64,000 bases of DNA, taken from the NCBI RefSeq assembly GCF_026210795.1, contig NC_089440.1, positions 2,294,001 to 2,358,000 of the forward strand, in the 5' to 3' direction. The notes under the pieces are model-generated. The model was not told the DNA's origin. It searched no databases and saw only the letters and a program-made list of their open reading frames with translations. This DNA comes from Rhizophagus irregularis. Its lineage: Eukaryota > Glomeromycota > Glomeromycetes > Glomerales > Glomeraceae. The position numbers were made by a program, and so were the translations under genes. Positions 48,285 through 59,255 of the stretch are shown one piece after another (positions within the stretch are counted from its first letter, which is position 1; the number at the start of each line of letters is the position of its first letter).

Positions 48285-48440
48285 TAAAATCTTTATTATA
48301 TTTTTGTAAAGTAGTACATGAGAAAGAGCCGGCCAGCTAAGAAAAAATGAAAGTAAAAAAATGATAGAGTAGCAGGAAGGAAGAACACGCCTGCTTGTTA
48401 AGCCTGCCGAGCCCTAACCATATGATGGCCCCGCTACTCT
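48285..48440 (-). mobile_element. tRNA-derived SINE copy A
   Basis: Minus-strand tRNA-like part followed by a T-run and the tail gccggctctttctcatgtac. The tail and flank recur at 48738-48833 (copy B). Confidence 0.45.
48366..48440 (-). ncRNA. tRNA-like 75-mer (possible tRNA-Val(AAC) derivative)
   Basis: On the minus strand it begins AGAGTAGC and ends GCTACTCT, so the ends pair over 8 bases. It has an A-box-like segment (TATGGTTAGGGCTCGG), an anticodon-like arm TGCTTAACAAGCA with AAC in the loop, and a degenerate B box (GTGTTCTTCCTTCC). A run of seven T follows soon after. It looks like a tRNA pseudogene or SINE head, not a working tRNA. Confidence 0.45.
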
Positions 48441-48737
48441 TTACCACCATCTAAGTTATTATTAAGTTTGTTATCTACCCATAAACCAATATTATCTGAA
48501 TGTAAATTGTGTCTTAGACAGGTGTTGGAGATTATCTTAAATGAATGTATAAAACGGGAATCATTTAGTTAATAGATTGTTTACACGCATAATGACGCTA
48601 TCATGTATTTCTCTCAAATGAAGGTATAAATCGGGAATCATTTAGTTCACTATCATGAGAGTTAATAATCACCTGAATAACACATGTATAGATTTATATT
48701 TACATTTGCAAAACGCGCACATTTTAAAAATCAATCA

Positions 48738-48850
48738 AAACATTCTTTATTGCGAAGTAATACATGAGAAAGTGCCGGCCGGCTATGTAAAAAAAAAAAT
48801 GAAACTAATAAAAGATATTGGAGTAGCAGGTTGTTTCAAGTAGGGTTCTG
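48738..48850 (-). mobile_element. tRNA-derived SINE copy B (fragment)
   Basis: Shares ggagtagcagg, the A/T linker and tgccggccggc..catgtattac with copy A, in the same orientation. The tRNA-like 5' half is missing or diverged. Confidence 0.4.
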
Positions 48851-49064
48851 TAACCCGACACAGACATTACAATAGGCACCAACGCCTGGCAAAAAAAGGC
48901 TTGAACACTGGCGTTGGCATTGGCACTGGCACTAATACTTGGGCACAGTGCTAAGTAAATAGTACATATATTTTTTGCTCAGCAACGAAAAAAAATACAA
49001 TTTTGCAGGAAAAAAATATTGACATCATCAATAAAGAATATAAGTAATTTTTTTCAGAGTAATA

Positions 49065-50258
49065 TTATGCTATTTCTGGCAAATTGTTAAGAGGACTAAA
49101 ATTTTTTTGACTTTCTTTAAGCCATGAATGCATTAGTATTGTGGAAGTAACTGTTTTTTCATTAAGATTTGCTCTGTCATTAGTAACTGTAAAGCCAGCT
49201 CTAGAAAATGCTCTTTTACTAGCAATGCTTGAAGGTTGAATGCCAAGATAGTCACGTGCCATCCTACTAAGAATTGGAAATCAGTTTGATAGTAACTTCC
49301 AATATAATATTCCATTATTATCATTTTCGAACTCTTCAAGTGGTTCCATTTCATATAATTCCAATTCATAGTCAATTGTATTTGTATTAATTTAAAACTT
49401 GCCTTTTAGGAAATGATCTACTAAATGTTTCAACATCATTAACTATTGTAGTTGAAGTGGTTGAGGGTGATGTTGAATATCTTGCCCATATAAAATTATT
49501 TTTTCATGAACACTATTAACATATTGATTTGCTTCATTTTCAGTATATTCTCCAACATCAATAATAATTGCCCTCAAATATTTCATCTTATATCTTAGAT
49601 CAAGAACATGTGCAATTAAAATGTGATCTGCTATTACATCCCAATATTTTTTAAATTTTTTTATCATTAAATTATTACTCCTAGTTTTGCTGATATGCTG
49701 TTTGATTTCTAATATTACTGTCAAAGCATCTGAAATTGAATTTGATTGATCTTTAGAGAGGACTGCTGTAGCATCTTCAAATAGTTTGAGAACTTGGACA
49801 AATTGATTCAAGTTCAGCCAATTCCCCTGTTTCTAAACAAGGTGGCATTGATAGTTCTTTTAGACACATTTTTTTTAATTACTAGATGCAATAAAATATA
49901 CCTTTTAAACATAGTTAGTCTGCTAGTATTGAGTTCTAACGAGTATCAATTTCAAGTATCAATTGCAAGAAATCTATTCCAACAACTCAACAATATGATT
50001 TTAATAATTCCAGTTGTTCATTAACTAAAGGATTAGCTAAATATTTTACAACCTTAATATGCACTTTTGTCAGAGATGTTCTATTTCAGTTAATCCTACT
50101 TTTACAATAAGATTAAGGATATGACACATACATCCTATAAATATTATATTAACATTAGGCAACTCTTTTTGAAGCAATTGTGTAACTGCTTTATTTGTTG
50201 TAGTATTACTATTCATAGTAAGTGCAAATAATTTATTCTTAATATCATAATTGTTCAA
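49065..50258 (-). pseudogene. hAT transposase, decayed
   Basis: Pieces of a hAT transposase in order on the minus strand. The RNase H-like core region is NKLFALTMNSNTTTNKAVTQ..CMCHILNLIVKVGL (50258-50070). The middle is SDALTVILEIKQHIS..KYWDVIADHILIAHVLDLRYKMKYL (49811-49443). The C-terminal dimerisation domain is ARDYLGIQPSSIASKRAFSRAG (49262-49065). Several stops and frame changes separate them. The last piece corresponds to the hAT signature where Ser-Glu-Arg-x-Phe-Ser is usual; here it reads SKRAFS. Confidence 0.8.
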
Positions 50259-50259
50259 T

Positions 50260-51689
50260 GTACTTTACTAAAAATACTACTTTTTTTAAATTAGTTTTAT
50301 AATAATTTTGTAATACTTTTATTATATTGAAATGGTTTTATGAGATTTGAATTTATTTTGAAATTGTTTTAAAAGGATTACAAATGTAATTTAAAAATAT
50401 AATTAATATGCATATACAAAATATTTTTGCAATAATTTTATAATAATGAATTTATTTTATATTGATTTTAATATTATTTTAAAAGAGTTTACAAATATAT
50501 TTTAAAAATATAAATGAAATACTATATATGAAATATTTTTGCAATAATGAAATTACTTTGTATTTATTATAATATAATTTTAATAGAATTTACAGATATA
50601 ATTTAAAAATATATCTATAAAATATTTTTACAATGATTTTGCAATAAAGAAATTTCTTTGTATTTATTTTAATATTATTTTAAAAGAGATTACAGATATA
50701 TTTTAAAAATATAAATGAAATACTATATATAGCAATTTTAATACTATCTTAAGATATAAGAAGTTGCTATAGTATACTACCAGTAATAAATATTAGAACA
50801 TTTTATTTTCACCAATCCATAAAGACCTTTATATTAATTTTCTTTGCAATACTTGTTTCACCTTCACATATTATAATTATATCAACTGTTTTTCAATTCA
50901 GATTATATAAATCTACTAAAATAGGATTTCGCCATTTAATCCGATTACTGCTAATGATAGTATTTGCATTATATTATATACGATTAATATTGAGTTTAAC
51001 ATAATGCCTAATCATTATTAAGATGACATTTACAATGTAATTGTCCAAAATAACTGATCTTTTATAAGCACATCTTTTTTTAACTTTTTTTAATTGAATT
51101 CCAAATACATGAATTACGTCTTCATTTGAAATAAACCTGCTTATATGTATTTCATTAGACAACTTATTAGAATTGCATCTGTAAATAATAACTTAATTGC
51201 CAATTCGCATGTGATGGATAGAAAAATTACCGCAAATTTGAAATCTGCATTTCGCTATAATCCCGAATAATACTGATATAACTCACATAAGGAGTTGTGT
51301 AGAGTTTATATGAAAAAAAAATTTTGAACTAGCAAATTGAATTTGCGTAGATCAATTAAAAATCTATAAACTCATAATTTTGATTTACTTAGATTAATTC
51401 TAAATTCAGACTAAGAGTTTTTATATATATAAAGATGATCATTTTTTAAGAGTAAATGCAAAGTATTTTATGTTATAAAAAATTTTTTATGTTATGACAA
51501 ATTTTTTTTTTTTAAATATTTTTATAATTTACTGTTTTTTTTATAATTTTAATAAAAGTAAATTTTACTTTTTGTTTATAATCAATTTATTTTTATTTAT
51601 TATATATTTAATTTATAAAATATTAATTATATTTATAATTTAATTTATTTTTATTCTTTTTTTTTTTAAAAAAAAATATCAATTATAAG
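50260..51689. other. AT-rich DNA upstream of the hAT remnant
   Basis: Contains several imperfect direct repeats of aatattttaaaagagtttacagatatattttaaaaatataaatgaaatactat-like DNA (about 50460-50745). A 62-codon minus-strand frame at 50974-51162 might derive from the transposase N-terminus, but I cannot show that. Confidence 0.4.
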
Positions 51690-52015
51690 ATGATGAATTT
51701 AGACAAGTTTATTAGGATGTAGTGATTAAATTTATGCGATTTTAGACTTGTTAGAAAGCCCTTGATTTGCTCTATCCAATGGTATAAAAACCGCATATTT
51801 TGGTTAAATGGTTAATGAGAAATTACATCTCAAAGTTTAACAATTAATCTTACTTTATTATAGAATGAATTTAGATAAGTTTATTAGGATGTAGTGGTTG
51901 AATTTATGCAATTTTGGGCTTGTTGGAAAGCCCTTAATTTGCTCTATCCAATGGTATAAAACCTGCATATTTTGGTTAGATGGTTGACAAGAAATTATGT
52001 CTTAAAGTTTGGCAA
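51690..52015. repeat. Tandem dimer, period 172 bp
   Basis: gaatttaga(c/t)aagtttattaggatgtagtg occurs at 51695 and 51867, and similarity continues over the unit (ttgctctatccaatggtataaaa in both). No open frame. Confidence 0.85.
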
Positions 52016-52262
52016 TAAATAAAATATTAATACAATTAAATAAATAAAGTTTTAATATAATAAATAATAAAAAGCATTTTTAAAAGTTTATAAATAAAAT
52101 TTTAATACAATCAATACAATGGATAACAATTGATAAATATTTTTTTTGAACTAAGAGTTTGATTTGCATAGAGTTTATATGTAAAAAAAAGATGCATAGA
52201 GTTAATAGTAAATATTTGCAGATCATTTGTAAGTTATATTAGTATTATTCGGAGTCCTGTTT

Positions 52263-52600
52263 CTCTCATAGATTAAGTCAATCAATTTTTAACCAAATCA
52301 CTTGAAATTTTTATTGAAAGTACTTTGAGATTTGATTTTTTTTATCCAAATATTTAATGTGATTCTTATAAAACTCAAAATTTTAAAAATCCATCTATAA
52401 ATTAAACAAGTCAAAATTACATATGAAATCTGCATTTCCCCCATAAATAAGTCAATCAATTTTAATCAAATTACTTAAAATTTTTGTTGAAAAAATCTTG
52501 AGATTATATCTTTTTTATTTAAATATTTAATATTAATATTATAAAACTCAAAATTTTACAAAAAAATCCTAAACATTGCCAATTAGTCAAAATTTGAATA
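52263..52600. repeat. Second tandem dimer, period ~174 bp
   Basis: aagtcaatcaattttt starts at 52275 and 52449. The following words (cttgaaatttttattgaaa / cttaaaatttttgttgaaa, aaaactcaaaatttta) correspond. It is a different sequence from the 172-bp dimer just upstream. Confidence 0.8.
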
Positions 52601-53089
52601 AATTTGCACCACTTTTTTTTGCCTTATGAAAGTACTGGCTAGAAGCCTTAAATTTTATATTTACATACTTTTACATATGTATTAATATATTCTTTAAAAA
52701 AAAATTAATTGAAAAAATACGGATTTTTTTTTATATTTGATTTAATACCTCAAAACCTGTAAAAACTACCTAATTTTAAGCAATTATTGATTTTTTTGCA
52801 ATTTTTTTAAATTTTACAGTTTTCTAAGTTAAATAACTCTACAGAAATAAATTTTGATGCTTTAAAATGATCTGCGTCACCCTAAATCACATATTCTGAA
52901 TGTGTACAAAGTGTTTATTTTTAGATTATTAAGTAAAATCAGGTTTTCAATTAGTTTATAATTCACATGTGAATTAGCAATTAATAGTTTAATAAATACT
53001 AATAGTGATACTTATATTCCAAATCATATACATAGTACTCATAATAATCCATAAAGTCAAACGCAATATTTAAACAGGTATCATAAAGT
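52601..53089. other. AT-rich non-coding DNA
   Basis: Nothing supported. Confidence 0.5.
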
Positions 53090-54270
53090 TGAGTTCTTCA
53101 TATTGAAAACCAACCACATTCTTTTTTTCACGTCAAGTGCATTGTAAGTGGTTACACCTAAATAGTTAATACATTTTCGTACAAGAGCAAGAACCAGTTG
53201 CGGTGTTGGCTTACGAATTCTTATAAAAAGAGTCTTGCATTCATTAATAAAAAGATTTATTAATTGACTCTTAATAAAAAATATAGTTTGTTAGTACGTA
53301 AACAAATAATTTTATAATAAATTATAAATATTGCTATTAAACTTACATCATTTGCTTGAGAAGATTGATCAATTATCTTTTGGTTGGTTGTAATTGCATA
53401 TTGACTATTAGATAGTAAACTTGTGAGAGCTGTTAAAGAAGTAGTAGTTATTATTTGAGCAAGAGTTGAAAGTAACGTTACAATATTAGGCTGCTAAGAT
53501 AACATAGTGTTTCAATCAGAGAATATCCGTCACCATTATATCCGATCTGATTAGAATCCGCCATCCATTTATCCGATCTGATTAGAAATCCGTCATCTGG
53601 AATATCCGCATAAGTATCATCTCGGATCATCCGGATTATCCTTCCTGGGGCGATTATCTGGATTATCCGTTAATACCATTAAAATTTGTATAAGATATAA
53701 TTCGAGCTGGCATTAACTGATCGGCACCAGAATTTCCTTTTTTGGATCCTTGTACAATAAGAATTCCCAATTTTCACAGAAATTAAAATTTCCTTTTTTG
53801 GAAATTTGTGTAATGTCACGTGATTTGACAGGATGCTCATTATAAATTAAATTTGTCGGATATCTGTCAGATGAATCCGTTATTATCCGTCATCCGAGAA
53901 ATCCAATCCGTTATTATCTGTCATCCGTGTGATTCAATCCGTTAACTTATCCGTTATCCGTATAACCGCCAATATCCGGATATTCGTCAAAAATCTGGAT
54001 AGCGGCTAATCAGATTGGAACACTAAGATAACACTAGTTATAAATCAGATGTCTGAATAGTAGCAGGTGCAGATGAATCAACCGCTGGAGCTGATAATGT
54101 AGATTCTTTTTTCAGTTTATCATTATTAGATGATTGGGTATTAGAAGATGGCATTGCTAAATCATCTAAAGCATTTACTGAAGCAGCTCTTTTATCATCA
54201 ACATCATCAATGACCAAATAAAAAGGATTAAATTGGTCTGATTTACTATCAGAATCTAAAGTTTTAAATG
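53090..54270 (-). pseudogene. Remnant of an unknown spliced gene, split by a hAT-type MITE
   Basis: Minus-strand coding pieces: DQFNPFYLVIDDVDDKRAAS and a Ser/Thr/Pro-rich stretch to PATIQTSDL (54250-54047). Then, after the MITE is disregarded, IVTLLSTLAQIITTTSLTAL..IIDQSSQAND ending at a GTAAGT donor (near 53349). A likely next exon follows (LINLFINECKTLFIR..LVRKCINYLGVTTY) to a TGA near 53092. Two stops (TAA, TAG) lie in frame around the MITE site, each one C-to-T step from a Gln codon. I do not recognise the family. Confidence 0.45.
53505..54025. mobile_element. hAT-type MITE, 8-bp TSD AGATAACA, ATCCG-rich
   Basis: Ends TAGTGTTTCAATCaga.. and, on the other strand, TAGTGTTCCAATCtga... AGATAACA stands on both sides (53497-53504 and 54026-54033). 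The 521-bp interior is dominated by atccg/ccgtt/ggatta words, unlike the surrounding DNA. An 8-bp duplication and TAGTGTT ends are typical of hAT elements. No transposase is present. Confidence 0.85.
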
Positions 54271-54420
54271 GTCTGGATTAGTCCAGATTGGGGAGTAACC
54301 CAGAACTGGACTAAAATAATTGGTCATTTCAGCCCAGTCCCAGATTATCTTTTAACATAAATTGGATCAGACTGAAATGAACCAATTATTTTGGTCTGGT
54401 CTAGTCTGGTCCTATAATAA
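54255..54420. repeat. Inverted repeat rich in GGTCTGG
   Basis: gactaaaataattggtcatttcag (about 54312-54335) pairs with ctgaaatgaaccaattattttggtc (about 54379-54403), and ggtctgg words flank both arms. It could form a hairpin; probably a small foldback element. Confidence 0.5.
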
Positions 54421-54429
54421 AAAAATGTT

Positions 54430-54710
54430 GTGCATTTTTTTTATAATAATATATTAAAAAAATGTTTTCACAATGTTTTTTCATTAAATTATTATAGAAA
54501 CGTTGCGAAAATATTTTTTTTATAATAATATATTATAAAAAACATTTTTACAATGTTTTTCCATTAAATTAATTAAAAAAATATTGCAAAAATATTTTTC
54601 TAATTAAAATTACTTTGAAAAAACATTTCACAACATTTTTTCATTAAATTATTATAAAAACGTTGCAAAAACGTTTTTTTATAATAATATATTATAAAAA
54701 GGAGTTTGCT
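54430..54710. repeat. Repeated aacgttgcaaaaa / ttataataatatattataa blocks
   Basis: The words ttttttataataatatatta (54438, 54518, 54677) and aaacgttgc(a/g)aaaa (54499, 54659) recur with aacatttt..caatgttttt in between, partly inverted. Non-coding. Confidence 0.5.
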
Positions 54711-54736
54711 ATTTATCACCGGTGGTGATCATCACC

Positions 54737-55834
54737 AGGACCCCGAACAATATATATATAGGTCAGATAAAAAATTCAAAATTTACTAAGGTCAATAAGC
54801 AAATATTTTTCATGTCTGCTAAGCAAACTTTTATCTAACCCATAAATTTTTTACACTGCTAAGCAATTTATTTTATGACATATATATATTTATATATAAT
54901 TTTTTTTATAAAATATGTATATAAAAAAAACTAAAAAAACAAAAATTTTTGAAATAAAGTATGGATAAAGCTATTATTATTTTTTTGTAATATTACAACT
55001 TATAAATGTTTCTTATTAATATTTCGTATATCTGTTCTGTGACTTCAGAGCGTAATTTAGGCACTTTAGTCAAAGGAAACATCCAAAACCTTCTTAAGTA
55101 AAGTTGTTCAGCAGGTTCGAATCTACTTACATATAAATTTTTATCACGATTGAATAGATATTTATGGATTTATTCATGTTTTTTGTAACGCCACCAATAC
55201 GCGGAATTTTTATTTTTAAAATTTACTGTAAAATTTGTCAAAAAAAATATTTTTAAAAAATTTTCTAAGTAAAAATGAAATAACTTTTACTGATTATTAC
55301 AAAAATTATAGTGTAAAATTATAAAAAAACAGAAAAACACTTATTTTTCCCTTCCCATCCACCCGTTGCTCTCATTTTTAATATATATTTTTTTACTGTT
55401 ACACGGACGCGTATATGATTTATAATTTTAATGTTACGCGGACGCGTATTTGTTTTATCAAAAACACGTTACACAATCACGTCTAAAAATGATTCCTGTA
55501 TTACGTATACAATTAACTTATTCTTTGTATTAAAAATAGTAAATTTTTTTTACACAAACATGTTTATAACTTTGTTTACATATTTTATTAAATTTTTTTA
55601 ATGTGAAAAATGTAAATATATATTATATTATATATATATATTGAAAAAATCTATCCTGCTACGCAAATATATATCTGACTATTAATAATTTAATACTCTG
55701 CTACGCATAATTATATCTGACTATTTAAAAATTATGGTATCAAATAAGCAATAATAAATCTCACATAGGAAAAATTTTTATATGTTGGTTAAGCAAACTC
55801 AAAACCTACCTTTATATATATTGTTCGGGGTCCT
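54737..55834. mobile_element. Non-autonomous element, TIR AGGACCCCGAAC, 8-bp TSD TCATCACC
   Basis: The TIRs are AGGACCCCGAACAATATATA at left and its exact inverted copy at right. TCATCACC is duplicated at 54729-54736 and 55835-55842. The 1098-bp interior has no long frame, but recurring ctgctaagcaa / ctgctacgcaaat words. An 8-bp duplication suggests hAT. It inserted within a tcaccggtggtga-type sequence. Confidence 0.88.
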
Positions 55835-56076
55835 TCATCACCGGTATTACAATTTTTTATTTTTCACGTGATTTAAGATCAATTTAACGTTTTATTGTTG
55901 AAAAATATAAAATTTTATTGCGTAATAGTAAATCATGCGTCCAATAGTAATTATTATTTCAAAGTTTTTTTTTCAGCCGATTATACAAGAAATCAAGAAT
56001 ACGCAACCAACAAATATTTTACATTAAACTGAACTTTAAACCCCACTCCTACTAAATCTACTATGTCAACTAAAGT

Positions 56077-57190
56077 TTAGTTATTATTTTCTTTATCAAC
56101 TAAGTCAGCTTTATGTTGCCTACATCCTCTAATATTATGCCTTTTTTCCAGATAATAACTACAGGTTTTAGAAAATGAAGATATATGTTGATTATTGTTC
56201 TCTTCAGTTGATGATTTATATAGGACCTAGAAATATATATACAGGGGTAGGGTACACAGATGCGTCGCCATCATAGTGGAATTAGACAGAGTAAAGTTTT
56301 GATTTGTGTACAATTTTAGAATTTTTCATCTATAGTTAGGTCATCAAGATTGCGTATTTTTTATCAAATTTTTTATATGTAAAAAATTAGTTTGCGTATT
56401 TTGACCTAAATTTGGCTAATCTTATATATATAATATATTTACTGTACGTACTTATTTAATTAACCGAATTGTAAGAAATTTCTAAGGGTTAAAAAGTGAA
56501 ATTTTAGAAAAATATTATTAAAAAAATGGTAAATTCTATTTTTTCACATTAGTATTTATAATATAGAAGCCATGATAAAATAATTAATAACTTAATGTCT
56601 GAAATTTTATTTGCGTATTTTTGCAGGATTTTCAATATCAGGTGTCAATTATGCGTACTACTCATATAAAAAGTCTCTGCGTACAGCTCATAGTAAAAAA
56701 TTTTTTCGCCACCTGACCCCTATATATATATTTCTGGGTCCTATTTATATCATTTCAGAGGATGACCTTTTGGCTTGTGATATTCTGGATTTGATATTTT
56801 CGGAATATTACATTCTTCCACTACAACTAATGGCTGTCACTGGTAATTATAGGAGGATTCTTGAATTTCATCATTAAAATGTGATATAGAATGAATTTCC
56901 TCTATATTTAATCCAGTATTATGATGATATTTCATAATGAATTGGGTAAGAAGTCCGATCAATTCTGATGCAACACCTTCTGCTACAGCAACTTGAACAC
57001 TTGTCTTTGCTACTGATATAGTAGAACCAAACTCAATCTTTTTACTAACTTTTTCTTTAATATTTGACGTATAAATATTTGCAGACCGAATTTGATCAAT
57101 ATAATATAAAGCTTTGGTGGTATAATCTTTATTTCCTTGAGCAACTATTGTTAAAATAGAAATGTGGCGCAGTAATTTTATGTAGATCAA
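56077..57190 (-). pseudogene. MULE-type transposase C-terminus, split by a MITE
   Basis: The frame 57190-56837 (VAEGVASELIGLLTQFIMKY..) continues past a stop as VVVEECNIPKISNPEYHKPKG, then meets the MITE 56222-56742. With the MITE and one TSD copy disregarded the frame resumes without shift (YKSSTEENNNQHISS) into CSYYLEKRHNIRGC and a stop TAA at 56077. The last motif is a MULE/FAR1-type knuckle C-x2-C-x4-H-x4-C with the second Cys changed to Tyr. A TGA sits where Arg is expected just before YKSS. The family is inferred from the knuckle and the preceding Pro/Lys-rich segment. Confidence 0.6.
56222..56742. mobile_element. Non-autonomous element, TIR AGGACC(T/C)AGAAATATATA, 8-bp TSD ATTTATAT
   Basis: The left end is AGGACCTAGAAATATATATA; the right end on the other strand is AGGACCCAGAAATATATATA. 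ATTTATAT stands on both sides (56214-56221, 56743-56750). 521 bp, no coding capacity. Same AGGACC tip and TSD length as 54737-55834, so it probably used the same transposase. Removing it restores the MULE frame, which confirms the insertion. Confidence 0.9.
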
Positions 57191-57215
57191 TTTTGTAGAT
57201 CATTTTGTAGATCCC

Positions 57216-57420
57216 TTGATTTTTTTGATTTATTTGATAAATCTGATAAATCTGATAAATTTGATATATTCGATTTATTTATTTTATTTTATTTATTTAT
57301 TTTATTTTATTTATTTTATTTGTTTGATATATTTATTTTATTTTATTTATTTATTTTATTTTATTTATTCTATTTATTTATTATATTTGATTTATTTATT
57401 TTATCAAATATTCTTGATTT
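57216..57420. repeat. (TTTAT)n-rich microsatellite
   Basis: Runs of tttattttatttta and gataaatctgataaatttga words. The open frame of Ile/Leu/Tyr/Phe across it is an artefact of the repeat. Confidence 0.9.
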
Positions 57421-57865
57421 TTACTTTATTATAAATAGTGATAGGATTTTACCAAGTAGAAGGGGAGGTCAGTTAGGTAGTTAAGAATTGTATTGTAGTT
57501 TCCGAGTTATACGAAAAGAGTATTATTCCCAGTAGTATAATTCAAGATAGTTAATTTCGCAACCAAGAGATTATCTATATTTTCGTCATATTCAAAATCT
57601 TACATTATTTTAATAAAAACCTATTTTCTTTAACTGAACATCCAACGATATTTCACGTGATTATTTGTGATCAACTTAAGACTCTCCTATTAAGTTAAAC
57701 TCCAGTTAACCTGTTAAAGCGTTAAAGTTTTTCAGTCAGCCTTAATCGTTGACAGGATAACAATTTGGTGCGAGTTGGGTGGAAACTAAAAAAAAAAAGT
57801 AATTGTGAATAAATAAGGAATTTCAGTACTTACAACAGATTTTTCAGCATATAGAAGACCATAAT
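57421..57865. other. Non-coding DNA, possible LTR trace
   Basis: No gene. The end (gttgacaggataacaatttggtgcgagttgggtgg, 57750-57780) is reminiscent of an LTR edge followed by a primer-binding site, but no second LTR, gag or pol is present in the window. Confidence 0.25.
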
Positions 57866-58400
57866 CGAGGACACTGGTCAAAATTAATGCTATCGGGTAC
57901 ATATTGGGTACCTGATATGTATACAATATATGTGATATATATGTATGATATTTAACAATACTACACATATCGGGTACCCGATAAGTGTAGTAGAAATGTA
58001 GAAAATCGGTGACATATATTGCAAACATCATATATACATCTTACATATATCGGGTAGTTAAATATTGGTCATATATTATAGACTTATTGGGTACCCAATA
58101 TATTATGATATATATCATATATATATTATACAGATATCATACAGATATCAGACAGATAGATATAGAATCACTGGTCAAAATTGTGGTAAACTTGGGTACA
58201 TATCGGATACCTGATATGTGTACAATAAATGTGAAATATGTGTATGATATTTAACAATACTACATATATCAGGTACCTGATATATGTAGTAGAAATATAG
58301 AAAATCGGTGATATATATTATAAACATCATATAATATCTTATACATATCGGGTAGTCAATTGTCAGGTACCCGGTATATTATAGTAAAATATCGGATAGA
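57866..58400. repeat. Tandem dimer (period ~297) of a palindrome-rich MITE
   Basis: cactggtcaaaatt begins both units (57872 and 58169), and both contain the same order of palindromes (gggtacctgatatg, tatcgggtacccgata / tatcaggtacctgata, then aatcggtga). The tips and the cgggtac words recall the foldback MITEs at 16548 and 41784, but the arms differ. Confidence 0.7.
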
Positions 58401-59255
58401 TATTATACACTTGTACAATATTTATTTTATGCAATAATATAAATACTAATAAATCCATAATTTAAATTCAATTATAATATTAATTTATTTAATAGTACTA
58501 AAAGTTTTATTATTTTTAATTAATAATAAAAAATTACAAAAAAATAAAATTACAAAAAAGTATATAAAAATTATTCTAGCCATATAAACAATTAGAATTA
58601 TATATATCTGTTATCTACAAATAATGTGTTCAGTTATTTGCTGCTTATTTTTATCTTTTTAATATTTAAAAGAAAGAAATAGAAATAGTAAAGTATATTA
58701 GTAATAATAAAGATATTAGTATAAATATTGTTAAACGAATTTGTAAAAGAAAAGGAATGATATTAGAAATGTTAATAAAAGAAAAGAAACATAAAAAATG
58801 GTTAGTAATAGAAAATGTTAGTATATTTAGTAGTAAAATATATTAGTAAAAACAAACATTAATAGGTTAAAAAAAAGAAAAGAAGTATTAAAAATATTAA
58901 TAATTTAAATAAAAATTAGTAAAAAATATACCTTTATATTTATTTCACCTTTTTTTGAAATTTGCTATTAAATATATTAATTTATTTTTTTAATAAAATA
59001 AAAAAATAAATATTTAAATTACCTTGATATGTGTTACTCCCATATTCTTCTAAAAATACATGATTAGATTTTCTTTTTCTTAAAATTACTATATATAAAC
59101 CAAATTAAACTTTGATTAAATTTTTCTAAAAGAATGTTTAGATTACCTTGACATCTTTTGATTTAGATTTTTTTTTTCTTGAATTCGCAGATATAGAATT
59201 ACCATCTTTATGTATAGTATCAAAAAATGTCCGCTCTTGATGTGAAAGATACTTA
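58401..59255. other. AT-rich DNA with possible minus-strand exons
   Basis: One stretch (59230-59145, minus) reads FFDTIHKDGNSISANSRKKK followed by a GTAATC donor-like site, and another (59090-59035) reads RKSNHVFLEEYGSNTYQ. Their phases do not join under the splice sites I see, so I do not call a gene. Confidence 0.3.

Noticed and set aside
50974-51162. N-terminal BED finger of the hAT transposase
   Set aside because: No Cys/His pattern of a BED finger is present in the frame; position alone is not enough.
57216-57434. Open frame rich in Ile/Leu/Tyr/Phe that looks like a membrane protein
   Set aside because: It is a translated (TTTAT)n microsatellite without start context or conserved composition.
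57421-57790. Solo LTR with primer-binding site
   Set aside because: Only a vague resemblance at gataacaatttggtgcgag; no paired LTR, target duplication or polymerase gene.
58401-59240. Spliced minus-strand gene with KSNHVFLEEYG and FFDTIHKDG exons
   Set aside because: The two candidate exons do not join in phase with the visible splice sites, and no start or stop can be fixed.
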